A stretch of DNA of 64,000 bases from Sporohalobacter salinus (GTDB taxonomy: Bacteria > Bacillota > Halanaerobiia > Halobacteroidales > Acetohalobiaceae), in assembly GCF_016908635.1 (NCBI RefSeq), contig NZ_JAFBEG010000001.1, forward strand, positions 248,001-312,000, written 5' to 3'. A program made the translations under genes and the position numbers. The notes under the pieces were generated by a model. That model was not told the origin of the DNA, did not search any database, and saw only the letters and a list, made by a program, of their open reading frames with translations. Below are positions 17,590 through 26,185 of the stretch, piece after piece (positions within the stretch are counted from its first letter, which is position 1; every line of letters starts with the position of its first letter).

Positions 17590-18018
17590 ATGAAAATTAC
17601 AATCGAAAAGGTAAAGGATAAATTGGCAGTTAATAATTATAAAATGACTTCACAGCGTCTAATTATTCTAGAGAGTATAATAGAAAATGAAGGAGAACAT
17701 TTAAGTGCTGAGGAGGTTTATGCCAAAGTTAAAGAAGAAGAACCGGGGATTGGTTTGGCAACTGTTTATCGAACTTTAGAGCTTTTTTGTGAACTAGATA
17801 TTTTACATCAATTGAATTTTGGAGATAACTGTCGCCGGTATGAACTTGTTCATGAAAATCAACATCATCATCACTTAATCTGTATTAATTGTAACAGTAT
17901 TACTGAATTTAATGATGAAATATTAGAAGACTTTGAAGCTGGGATTAAGGAAGAACATAATTTTGCTGTAACGGATCATAGAATTAAATTTTACGGCTAT
18001 TGCGAAGATTGTCAATAG
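17590..18018 (+). CDS. fur: Fur-family metalloregulator
   Basis: 142 aa from ATG 17590, after GGGTGA. Winged helix in residues 10-75 (KMTSQRLIILESI, GIGLATVYRTLELF). Metal residues: HHHH at 92-95, CINC at 98-101, CEDC at 138-141 (structural zinc), and H130. A start further upstream is excluded by the promoter at 17524-17552. A Fur box 22 bases after its stop, in front of feoA, points to iron rather than peroxide or zinc as the signal; PerR or Zur cannot be fully excluded by sequence. Confidence 0.88.
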   Translation: MKITIEKVKDKLAVNNYKMTSQRLIILESIIENEGEHLSAEEVYAKVKEEEPGIGLATVYRTLELFCELDILHQLNFGDNCRRYELVHENQHHHHLICINCNSITEFNDEILEDFEAGIKEEHNFAVTDHRIKFYGYCEDCQ

Positions 18019-18028
18019 CCTTTTTTTT
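17995..18028 (+). terminator. Terminator of fur
   Basis: GGCTATTG (17995-18002) pairs with CAATAGCC (18013-18020), followed by T8. The stem includes the final fur codons and stop. Confidence 0.9.
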
Positions 18029-18040
18029 ATTCATAAATAT

Positions 18041-18055
18041 TGATAATTATTTTCA
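18041..18055 (+). promoter_or_regulatory. Fur box upstream of feoAB
   Basis: TGATAATTATTTTCA differs at a single position from the 15-base Fur consensus TGATAATnATTATCA. A possible promoter follows (TTAATG 18073-18078, 17 bases, TATAAT 18096-18101), with a further half-match (TGATAATAATAG) overlapping its downstream side at about 18107-18118. This predicts iron-Fur repression of feoAB by the Fur encoded next door. Confidence 0.75.
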
Positions 18056-18178
18056 ATGAATTTTAAAAGCTATTAATGTTAAGAGCTTAGTGGAATATAA
18101 TAATGATGATAATAATAGTTATATTAACATAGTCATATATTGAAAAATTTATTATTTATTTGATAAGGAGAAACTATT

Positions 18179-18397
18179 ATGATCTTAACTGAGGCACAGA
18201 GAGAAGATAGACTAGAGATTATCTCTATTGCAGACAGTAGGATTCGGGTTCAGGCTTTTAGATTTGGTATTTCCAAAGGAGCCTATATTAAATGTTATGA
18301 ACAGATTCCACAGGGACCAGTGATTATTAAAAAGAATTTACAGGAGATTGCTATAGGTCGTAAATTAGCAGAAGGGATTGAGGTTAGGCTAGTTTAG
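18179..18397 (+). CDS. feoA: Ferrous iron transport protein A
   Basis: 72 aa SH3-like protein. ATG follows AAGGAG. Weak but family-like pattern: a turn with AFRFGISKGAYIKCYEQIPQ and ending VIIKKNLQEIAIGRKLAEGIEVRLV, the usual IGxxLAxxIxV tail. It supports FeoB-mediated ferrous iron uptake at the membrane. Only 13 bases separate it from feoB. Confidence 0.85.
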   Translation: MILTEAQREDRLEIISIADSRIRVQAFRFGISKGAYIKCYEQIPQGPVIIKKNLQEIAIGRKLAEGIEVRLV

Positions 18398-18410
18398 AGG
18401 AGGCAGGAGA

Positions 18411-20225
18411 ATGGAGGCTGACCGTATAGTTCTAGCTGGGAATCCAAATGTCGGAAAATCAATCTTTTTCAATGAATTAACTGGTATCTATGTTGACGTA
18501 TCTAATTTTCCCGGAACTACTTTAGATATTAGTTATGGTTATTATCAAGAGAGATTAGTTATTGATACTCCAGGAGTTTATGGAGTATCTTCTTTTAATG
18601 ATGAAGAAATTGTAGCTCAAAATATAATTATTGAAGCCGATATAGTTTTGAATGTAGTTGATGCAACTCATTTAGAGCGAGATTTATTCTTAACACAGCA
18701 GATTATAGATATGGGAATTCCGGTAGTAGTTGCTCTTAATATGATGGATGAAGCTAAACTTCAGGGACTGAAGATAGATATTGAAGGGTTAGAAGCAGAA
18801 TTAGGAGTACCAGTGATAGGTACAGTAGCTACTAAGGGCCAGGGACTAGATAAGGTTAAAACTGCTCTTTTTAACGCTAGAATTGGGAGAAGTAATTCTA
18901 AATTACAGCATAAACTTGAAAAAATTAATAACAGAGTCAAAAATCAAGCAGAAGCTTTATTGATCCTTGAAGATGACCCTAGTTTAGCTAAAAAGTATGG
19001 AATTAACTTTTCAGCTGAAGGTAAAAATAGAGAAGAAATATATCGCCAACGGCGGCAAAGGATTGATAAGATTGTCAATCGAGTTATATTAAGAAGGGAT
19101 AGACATAATTCCTTTAAATCTAAGCTAAGTAAGTTAATGGTAAAGCCATTAACAGGAATTCCAATTTTATTTTTGGTTTTGTTTATCATCTATCAAGTAA
19201 TAGGTGTTTTTATTGCTCAAAAAGTAGTTGATTTTACTGAAGGAGTAGTTTTTGGAGGAATTTATGAACCTTTTATTTATAATGTAGTAACCGAATTTAT
19301 TCCAGCTAATTCATTATTAGGAAGCATCTTAATAGGAGAATTTGGCTTACTGACAATGACTGTAACTTATATTTTTGGGCTCTTACTTCCGTTAGTAATT
19401 GGAGTTTATTTCTTTTTATCCTTATTAGAAGATTCAGGATATCTACCTAGAATAGCTGCTTTAGTTGATAGAATCTTAACTAAAGTAGGATTAAATGGTC
19501 AGGCGGTAATTCCTTTAATTTTAGGCTTTGGTTGTGTAACTATGGCCATAATTACTACTAGATTGCTTGATTCAAAACGTGAGCGAGTGATTACTATTTT
19601 TCTTTTGGGTTTGGCTATTCCTTGTTCAGCTCAACTGGGAGTTAGTGCTGGTTTGATTAGTTCATTAGGTTTTAAGTATTTAATTTCTTATAGTATAATT
19701 ATATTTTGTGTACTGGTAGTAGTTGGAATGATGTTAGATAAAATGTTGCCAGGAGATGCGGCTGGTTTATTAATTGATTTACCACCACTTAGAGTACCAC
19801 ATTTAAGCAATGTAATAACTAAGACTTTAAGTAAAGCACAATTATTTATAGAAGAAGCAGGACCTATCTTTATATTTGCTTCTATAATTATTACTCTAAT
19901 GAAGGTAAATGGGTGGTTAGTGGTTATAGAAGATGCTGTAGCTCCGATTATTGTGAATTGGCTTAAGTTACCTAAAGAGACAACTGTAGCTTTCATTATG
20001 GGGGTAGTACGTAGAGATTTTGGAGTAGCAGGTTTAACAGATATTCCTCTATCTCCGCCTCAGACCTTAGTAGCGTTAGTTACTGCAACTTTATTTGTGC
20101 CCTGTATTGCTTCAATGATGATTATTTTTAAAGAACAAAACTGGAAAGAAGCTATTTTAATTTGGATAAGTAGCTGGTTAATTGCTTTTGGTGTTGGGGG
20201 AGTAATAGCACAGATTTTAATTTAA
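18411..20225 (+). CDS. feoB: Ferrous iron transporter B (GTPase-permease)
   Basis: 604 aa. N-terminal G domain: G1 GNPNVGKSIFFN (residues 10-21), G3 DTPGVYG, G4 NMMD. The C-terminal permease has two Gate (nucleoside-recognition) segments. The first Gate reads GFGCVTMAIITTR rather than the GCNVPA of the classical proteins, and the second has PCSAQLGV; this combination marks a distinct FeoB subfamily found in anaerobes. It imports Fe2+ and is probably Fur-controlled. The RBS GAGGAGGC precedes the ATG. A broken Gate-domain gene follows. Confidence 0.93.
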   Translation: MEADRIVLAGNPNVGKSIFFNELTGIYVDVSNFPGTTLDISYGYYQERLVIDTPGVYGVSSFNDEEIVAQNIIIEADIVLNVVDATHLERDLFLTQQIIDMGIPVVVALNMMDEAKLQGLKIDIEGLEAELGVPVIGTVATKGQGLDKVKTALFNARIGRSNSKLQHKLEKINNRVKNQAEALLILEDDPSLAKKYGINFSAEGKNREEIYRQRRQRIDKIVNRVILRRDRHNSFKSKLSKLMVKPLTGIPILFLVLFIIYQVIGVFIAQKVVDFTEGVVFGGIYEPFIYNVVTEFIPANSLLGSILIGEFGLLTMTVTYIFGLLLPLVIGVYFFLSLLEDSGYLPRIAALVDRILTKVGLNGQAVIPLILGFGCVTMAIITTRLLDSKRERVITIFLLGLAIPCSAQLGVSAGLISSLGFKYLISYSIIIFCVLVVVGMMLDKMLPGDAAGLLIDLPPLRVPHLSNVITKTLSKAQLFIEEAGPIFIFASIIITLMKVNGWLVVIEDAVAPIIVNWLKLPKETTVAFIMGVVRRDFGVAGLTDIPLSPPQTLVALVTATLFVPCIASMMIIFKEQNWKEAILIWISSWLIAFGVGGVIAQILI

Positions 20226-20287
20226 AAATATAGTAAGTTATAACAGAATTTTTTTATTAAGTAGGATCTAATCAAGGAGGATATTAG

Positions 20288-20851
20288 ATGCTAAAACAGG
20301 ATACAATTAAGCGTGGACTACAGAAGGGATGGAATACTTATTTAACTTTAATCAAAGTAATTATTCCAGTTTAAGTTACAGTAATAATTTTAAAGTATAC
20401 CCCATTAATTGGCTTAATGGCAGATTGGATGGCACCAATAATGAAACAGTTAGGACTTTCTGGTGAAGCTATTTTAGCTTTGTTAAGTGGTTACCTTATA
20501 AATAATTATGCCGCTTTGGGAGTAGTAAGTAGTTTCGATTTTTCAGTTCGAGAAATAACAATATTGGGAGTTATGCTTGGGGTTTCTCATAGTTTAATTA
20601 TAGAAGCAGCGATAATTAAACGGATTAAAGTTAATACTTTACCGTCCCAAACTGCTCTTCCTTTATTAGTAGGACAAATATTTGGTTTAACTTATGGAGC
20701 TGGTGTAATTATTCAGGTAACAGACGAGGAAGATATTTCGCAGAATAAATTATTGGTTATGGCTGTCTTTTTAGCTATCGGAATTACATATTTAGGTAGT
20801 AAATTTTTAATTAATGAAGATGAAAATACAAAGACTGGTATGGAGTCTTAG
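20288..20851 (+). pseudogene. Nucleoside-recognition (Gate) domain membrane protein interrupted by an in-frame stop
   Basis: A well-placed AAGGAGG and ATG (20288) open a frame reading 28 residues to IKVIIPV, then TAA at 20372-20374. The same frame continues with VTVIILKYTPLIGLMADWMAPIM and a full Gate-type membrane protein to 20851 (about 188 aa in all). Homologues usually have Tyr after the Pro-Val, so one base change (TAT or TAC to TAA) explains it. The downstream part has an ATG at 20417 but no ribosome binding site. Its place after feoB suggests an iron-transport accessory role. A sequencing error is an alternative. Confidence 0.75.
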
Positions 20852-20868
20852 AATGGAGGAAAAGGAGA

Positions 20869-21765
20869 ATGACAGAATATGAGGAAGTACCATTGAAAAG
20901 GAGGGTTAAGGCAGATTTAGCTTTATTATTAGTAGTCTTTGTTTGGGGAACAACTTTTGCTATTATGAAGGATGTTTTTAGTATAGTAACTCCATTTTAT
21001 TTTTTGACATTGCGTTTTTCGACAGCAGTTTTAGTATTGATATTAATATTTCATCGTCGTTTGAAGAAACTAGATTTGGAGACTATTAAACTTGGTTTTT
21101 TTGTAGGGATATTTTTGTTTGGCGGATTTGCTTTTCAAGTAGTAGGCTTAAATTATACTACTGCTTCTAAAGCTGGTTTTTTAACGGGGCTATCAGTAGT
21201 TATTGTTCCAATTTTATCGGCAGTTATTCTAAAGAAGATACCCTCAATATTGACGATTGTTGGTGTTATTTTAGCTGCAGTTGGTCTAGGGTTATTATCT
21301 TTTAATGGTCAATTTATTTTTAACTTTGGTGATTTTTTAGTATTTTTATGTGCGATTTCTCTTGCAGTCTATATTTTATTAGTAGGAAAGTATGTACAAC
21401 AAAAAGATTCAATCTTGTTAACTATAGTTCAGATTACAACGGTAGCTTTGTTAAGCGGGATTGCATCTTTATTGGAAGGTAGCTTTAAGGTAGTGATGGA
21501 TCCTGAACTTTGGGGAGCGGTAGTTTATATGGCGCTTTTTGCTACAACTTTTGCTTTAGTAGTCCAGAATAAGGCACAGGAGTTTACAACTCCAACTAGA
21601 ACAGCCATTATTTTTTCTATGGAACCTGTGTTTGCTGCTATTTTTGCTTACTTTTATTTAGGAGAAATTATTTCTACTAATGGTTATTGGGGTGGTTTAT
21701 TAATCGTTATAGGTATGTTTGTTGCTGAATTAAAGTTAAGTAAACCGAAAGAAGAAGTAGCTTAA
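20869..21765 (+). CDS. EamA-family (DMT superfamily) transporter
   Basis: 298 aa with about ten hydrophobic helices in two EamA repeats. The first begins LLLVVFVWGTTFAIMKDV; the second ends TAIIFSMEPVFAAIFAYFYLGE, both typical of the family. RBS AAAGGAG before ATG. It exports or imports small metabolites across the cytoplasmic membrane; the substrate cannot be inferred. It follows the Gate pseudogene by 17 bases and precedes aroE by 40. Confidence 0.88.
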   Translation: MTEYEEVPLKRRVKADLALLLVVFVWGTTFAIMKDVFSIVTPFYFLTLRFSTAVLVLILIFHRRLKKLDLETIKLGFFVGIFLFGGFAFQVVGLNYTTASKAGFLTGLSVVIVPILSAVILKKIPSILTIVGVILAAVGLGLLSFNGQFIFNFGDFLVFLCAISLAVYILLVGKYVQQKDSILLTIVQITTVALLSGIASLLEGSFKVVMDPELWGAVVYMALFATTFALVVQNKAQEFTTPTRTAIIFSMEPVFAAIFAYFYLGEIISTNGYWGGLLIVIGMFVAELKLSKPKEEVA

Positions 21766-21805
21766 AATAAATTAGTTAAACTTTAGTTATTTAGGAGGGA
21801 TTAAA

Positions 21806-22690
21806 TTGGATTTAAGCCAGATTGATTTAATGAAAAAGGAATTAGTAGGTTTATTTGGTTATCCAGTGGAGCATTCTTTGTCTCCAGTAATGCATAATGC
21901 AGCTTTCTCGAAGTTGGATTTAGACTATTTATATCTTCCATTTGAAGTGGATCCTGATAATCTTAAGGCAGCAGTAGAAGGGATTAAAGGTTTAGGTTTG
22001 CAGGGAGTAAATCTTACTATTCCTCATAAGAAAGCAGTGATTCCTTATTTGGATGAGGTATCAAGGGAAGCTGAATTAATTGGAGCTGTAAATACGATTA
22101 AGAATGAATCTGGAAAATTAGTAGGTTATAATACCGATGGCCGTGGTTTTGTTAGATCACTAGCAGAAGAAAACTTTGAACTACATAATAAGAATGCATT
22201 GATTATTGGAGCAGGTGGAGCTGCTCGGGCTATAGCTTTTCAATTTGGTTTAGAGGGAGTGCATGAGCTTTATATTACCAATCGTACCTTAGAGAAAGCT
22301 AAAAATTTAGTTTGTGATATTGAGGAAAAATTAGAACTTAAAAATGTACAAGCTTTATCATTTAAAACCAAGAATTTAAAGGAAATTATAACAGAGATAG
22401 ATTTACTTGTGGATACTACTCCTGTTGGTATGTATCCAAATTTTGAAGTAGAACCAGTAATTGATCCAAGCTTGATTCATCAAAATATGGTTGTTAGTGA
22501 TTTAGTATATAATCCTGTTAAGACTAGTTTGCTAAGAACTGCTAATAAAAAAGGCGCTAAAATAGTTAGTGGGTTAGGGATGTTAGTTCACCAAGGAGCA
22601 ATTGCTTTTGAATTGTGGACAGAAAAAAAAGCTCCAATAAAATTAATGTCGGAAGTTATTAAGGATGAAATTGAGAATAATAAAAATTAA
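21806..22690 (+). CDS. aroE: Shikimate dehydrogenase
   Basis: 294 aa. Starts at TTG six bases after TTAGGAGGG; no ATG fits better. Substrate motif PVEHSLSPVMHNAAF, catalytic Lys in NLTIPHKKAV, NTDGRGF and the NADP-binding loop IGAGGAARAIAFQ are all present. It reduces 3-dehydroshikimate in the aromatic pathway; the other pathway genes aroC, aroK, aroB and aroQ are 15 kb away in their own operon. Confidence 0.95.
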   Translation: MDLSQIDLMKKELVGLFGYPVEHSLSPVMHNAAFSKLDLDYLYLPFEVDPDNLKAAVEGIKGLGLQGVNLTIPHKKAVIPYLDEVSREAELIGAVNTIKNESGKLVGYNTDGRGFVRSLAEENFELHNKNALIIGAGGAARAIAFQFGLEGVHELYITNRTLEKAKNLVCDIEEKLELKNVQALSFKTKNLKEIITEIDLLVDTTPVGMYPNFEVEPVIDPSLIHQNMVVSDLVYNPVKTSLLRTANKKGAKIVSGLGMLVHQGAIAFELWTEKKAPIKLMSEVIKDEIENNKN

Positions 22691-22716
22691 AATAAAAATA
22701 AAAAAAGTTTAAAAAT

Positions 22717-23270
22717 ATGCAGGAGTTTATTTATATTTAATCAAATTATAAATAGTGGTAATATTTATACAAAAATGAATATAATGTTAATCATGGAGGG
22801 GATTTAGGTTTAATAAGATGACCAGGGCAGGAATAAAATCAAAAAAAGGAAAAAAAATTAAAGAGATATGCAGGAATCTTGGTTATAGTTGGTTAAGTGT
22901 AAGTATTAGCTGGTAATATTTATACAAAAATGAATATAATGTTAACCAGGGAGAGGATTTAAGTTTAATAATGTGATGAGCTGAGCAGAAATAAAATCAA
23001 AAAAAGGAAAAAATCAGATAAATATGCAGGAATCTTAGTTAGATTTAGTTAAACTTAAATATTAACTAGTAATATTTATACAAAAACGAATATAATGTTA
23101 ATCCTGGAGAATATTTAGGTTTAATAAGATGATCAGGGCAGGAATAAAATCAAAAAAAGGAAAAAATTAAAAAACATGCAGGAATTTAGTTAGATTTAGT
23201 CAAATGTAAATAATGGCAATGTTTATTCAGGAGTGAATATGATATTAATTTTGATAAATGATCAGTATAG
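22717..23270. repeat. Four imperfect tandem repeats of about 153 bp before the pilus operon
   Basis: Units begin with ATGCAGGA at 22717, 22868, 23024 and 23176, giving periods of 151, 156 and 152 bases; the last is shorter and more diverged. Each of the first three contains the core AATATTTATACAAAAA followed by GAATATAATGTTAA, then TTTAATAA and the segment GCAGAAATAAAATC or GCAGGAATAAAATC with an A-rich run. GCAGGAAT recurs within units. No coding frame is conserved. The 702-base gap from aroE to pilB holds this array and an AT-rich tail (23271-23392) with no clear promoter. The role is unknown: regulatory region or decayed mobile repeat. Confidence 0.8.
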
Positions 23271-23392
23271 TTATTAATGGTAAAAAACATTAAAGTTTGA
23301 ATAGTTATAATATTAGTGAAATTCATTTAGCTACTAGTATATAAATAATTGAGAGTGGAATTAATAAAATTTATTTTAGCAGGTGGTAAAAA

Positions 23393-25096
23393 ATGATTAA
23401 GAAGAAGCGGTTAGGAGATATTTTAGTTGATGTTGGTTTTATCACTGAAGAAGAGTTACAGCAAGCTTTAGAATGGCAAAAAGGGACTGAAAAGAGGTTA
23501 GGGACTATATTAAGAGAGATGCAGTTAGTTACTGACCAGGATGTAATGGAGGCTTTAGAGTATCAACTAGGAATTCCACAGGTCAATCTCAATAAGTTTA
23601 TTATTGATTCTAATGTAATAAAGATGATTCCACAGTCGTTAGCTGAAAGACATCAGGCTATTCCGATTAAGAAAGAAGGTAACACTTTAACAGTTGCTAT
23701 GGCTGATCCTCTGGATGTGTTGGCAATTGATGATATTAGAATTAAGACAGATTGTGAGGTATCACCAGTAATTGCTAGTAAAGAAGGGATTCAGCGAGCT
23801 ATAGAACAGTATTTTGGGAATGAAGATATAGTTAATGAATTAGTAAATGAAATAGATGCTCAGGATATAGGGCAAGATATAGAAGCTGAAGAGAATGAAG
23901 AAGTAGATAGATTACGTCAGATGGTCGATGAAGCACCAGTAGTTAGATTAGTAAATAATATCATTAATGATGGAGTTAAGATGCGGGCTAGTGATGTTCA
24001 TATTGAACCTCAAGAAGATAGAGTACAGATTAGATATAGAGTTGATGGTATTTTACGAAATGAAATGAATATTCCTAAGTATACTCACTCTGCTTTGGTT
24101 TCTAGAATTAAGATTATGGCTGATTTGGATATTGCCGAAAGGCGTAAGCCTCAGGATGGAAGAGTTCAGATGATGATTAGGGATAAAGAAATAGATCTAA
24201 GAGTTTCTGTTTTACCGACTGTAGAAGGTGAGAAAGTAGTAATTAGAATACTTGATAAGAGTAGTTTAATGCTGAATCTTGATGAACTGGGATTTTTACC
24301 TGAACATTTAACAGAATTTAAATCTATGATCAAACAGCCGCATGGTATATTACTGCTTACTGGTCCAACAGGTAGCGGTAAGACAACAACGCTTTATTCA
24401 GCACTTAATCAATTGAATACGGAGAAAGAAAATATTATTACTATTGAGAATCCGGTTGAATATACTTTACCTGGAATAAATCAGGTCCAGACTAATCCTA
24501 AAGCAGGGCTTACTTTTGCCTCTGGATTACGTTCTATCCTTCGACAGGACCCTGATATAGTCATGGTGGGAGAAATTCGAGATAAAGAAACGGCTGAAAT
24601 TGCCATTCATGCTGCTTTAACAGGACATTTAGTTTTAAGTACTTTACATACTAATGAAGCTTCAGGTGCTTTAACTAGACTAATTAATATGGGAATTGAA
24701 CCTTTCTTAGTTGCATCATCAGTTATCGGAGTTGTTGCTCAGCGTCTGGTCAGGACTATATGTGATGATTGTAAAGTTAAGAATGAAGATTTGACGGTTG
24801 ATTTCAATCTTGGGAAATATATAAGTAGTGATCAGGAAGTATTAGAACTTTATGAAGGCAGTGGTTGCCATCGCTGTAATGAGCTAGGCTATCGAGGTAG
24901 AACAGCTATTCATGAGATTTTGAGGATTGATTCTGATATTAAGAAGCTAATCGTTCAAAAAGCCTCAGCTTCTGAAATTGAAGAGAAGGCTATAAATGAT
25001 GGGATGATCACATTAGAGGCTTCAGGACTGGAGAAGGCTAATCAAGGAGTTACTACTTTAGAGGAGGTGATGAGGGTTACTAAAGTTCAAGTTTAG
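23393..25096 (+). CDS. pilB: Type IV pilus assembly ATPase PilB
   Basis: 567 aa. N-terminal MshEN domain (RLGDILVDVGFITEEELQQAL), then the secretion ATPase core with Walker A GPTGSGKTTTLYSAL near residues 324-338, the Asp box, Walker B (DPDIVMVGEIRD) and the His box. A tetracysteine zinc site (CDDC near 457, CHRC near 491) is typical of extension motors. It hydrolyses ATP in the cytoplasm to polymerise pilin. First gene of a long operon and 13 bases ahead of pilT. Confidence 0.95.
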   Translation: MIKKKRLGDILVDVGFITEEELQQALEWQKGTEKRLGTILREMQLVTDQDVMEALEYQLGIPQVNLNKFIIDSNVIKMIPQSLAERHQAIPIKKEGNTLTVAMADPLDVLAIDDIRIKTDCEVSPVIASKEGIQRAIEQYFGNEDIVNELVNEIDAQDIGQDIEAEENEEVDRLRQMVDEAPVVRLVNNIINDGVKMRASDVHIEPQEDRVQIRYRVDGILRNEMNIPKYTHSALVSRIKIMADLDIAERRKPQDGRVQMMIRDKEIDLRVSVLPTVEGEKVVIRILDKSSLMLNLDELGFLPEHLTEFKSMIKQPHGILLLTGPTGSGKTTTLYSALNQLNTEKENIITIENPVEYTLPGINQVQTNPKAGLTFASGLRSILRQDPDIVMVGEIRDKETAEIAIHAALTGHLVLSTLHTNEASGALTRLINMGIEPFLVASSVIGVVAQRLVRTICDDCKVKNEDLTVDFNLGKYISSDQEVLELYEGSGCHRCNELGYRGRTAIHEILRIDSDIKKLIVQKASASEIEEKAINDGMITLEASGLEKANQGVTTLEEVMRVTKVQV

Positions 25097-25109
25097 GAGG
25101 TAGTAATTC

Positions 25110-26156
25110 ATGGAATTAGATGAACTATTACGTGAAGGTATTAAGCTTGGTGCTTCTGATGTTCATTTAACTGTAGGAAGAGAACCAACAGCTCGAATTA
25201 ATGGAAAATTAAGTAAAATAAGTGATAAGAATATAAATCATGATATAATTAACAAATTAATTGCAGGAATAATGGATAAAGATCAAGAAAAGGTATTTGA
25301 TGGAAAAGGAGAAGTTGATTTTGCTTATAGTTTAGATGATTATCGATTTCGAGTTAATATTTTTAAACAGCGAGGTAATCCAGCAGCTGTTTTGCGGATT
25401 ATTCCCAATGAGATTTTAAGTTTAGATGAACTAGGACTACCTGAACAATTAGAAGAACTGGCTTTAAAGCCGCGGGGGTTATTTTTGGTGACTGGACCTA
25501 CCGGGAGTGGTAAATCAACTACTTTGGCTTCGATGATTGATTTAGTTAATAATCGATTGGGTAAGCATATTATTACTTTGGAAGACCCGATTGAATATAT
25601 TCATCAGCATAAAGAAAGTATTATCAATCAGCGGGCAGTAGGGGAGGATACCGATAATTTTGCTAATGGTCTCAGAGCGGCATTAAGGCAGGATCCTGAT
25701 ATAATCTTAGTTGGCGAGATGAGGGACTTAGAGACAATTTCAACGGCAATTACTGCTGCTGAGACTGGCCATTTAGTTTTGGCTACTTTACATACTAATA
25801 GTGCTTCAAAAACAATCGAAAGAATAATTAATGTCTTTCCTGCTCACCAGCAGGCTCAGGTTAGAACACAATTGGCCTTAACAGTGGAAGGGGTATTGTC
25901 CCAACAGCTTTTAGAGACAATTGATAAGTCAGATAGAGTAGTTGCTACGGAACTTATGGTTGCTAATTCAGCTGTCAGAAACTTGATTAGAGAAGGCAAG
26001 ACTCATCAATTAGAATCAATAATGCAGGCTGGAAAAGATGAAGGAATGCATACAATGGATTATTCGTTGCGTGATCTATGCTTAAACGGTAAAATAAGTC
26101 GGAAAAAAGCCTTAGAACGGGCAATTAATGCTCAGACCCTTAAAAAGCAGATCTAG
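25110..26156 (+). CDS. pilT: Type IV pilus retraction ATPase PilT
   Basis: 348 aa, standard length. Walker A GPTGSGKSTTLASMI near residue 130, Asp box, Walker B DPDIILVGEMRD and the PilT signature AIRNLIREGKTHQ-type segment (AVRNLIREGKTHQLES) are present. No zinc tetracysteine, which separates it from PilB. It depolymerises the pilus for twitching or DNA uptake. RBS AGGAGGT before ATG. Confidence 0.95.
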   Translation: MELDELLREGIKLGASDVHLTVGREPTARINGKLSKISDKNINHDIINKLIAGIMDKDQEKVFDGKGEVDFAYSLDDYRFRVNIFKQRGNPAAVLRIIPNEILSLDELGLPEQLEELALKPRGLFLVTGPTGSGKSTTLASMIDLVNNRLGKHIITLEDPIEYIHQHKESIINQRAVGEDTDNFANGLRAALRQDPDIILVGEMRDLETISTAITAAETGHLVLATLHTNSASKTIERIINVFPAHQQAQVRTQLALTVEGVLSQQLLETIDKSDRVVATELMVANSAVRNLIREGKTHQLESIMQAGKDEGMHTMDYSLRDLCLNGKISRKKALERAINAQTLKKQI

Positions 26157-26185
26157 CAACTTTGATATTAAGGGGGGAGAAGATT

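Noticed and set aside
20417-20851. Independent 144-residue membrane protein starting at ATG 20417
   Set aside because: No ribosome binding site, and the frame upstream of the stop continues the same protein family, so a broken longer gene is the better reading.
22717-23270. CRISPR array
   Set aside because: The units are about 153 bp and imperfect; there are no short identical repeats with unique spacers and no cas genes.
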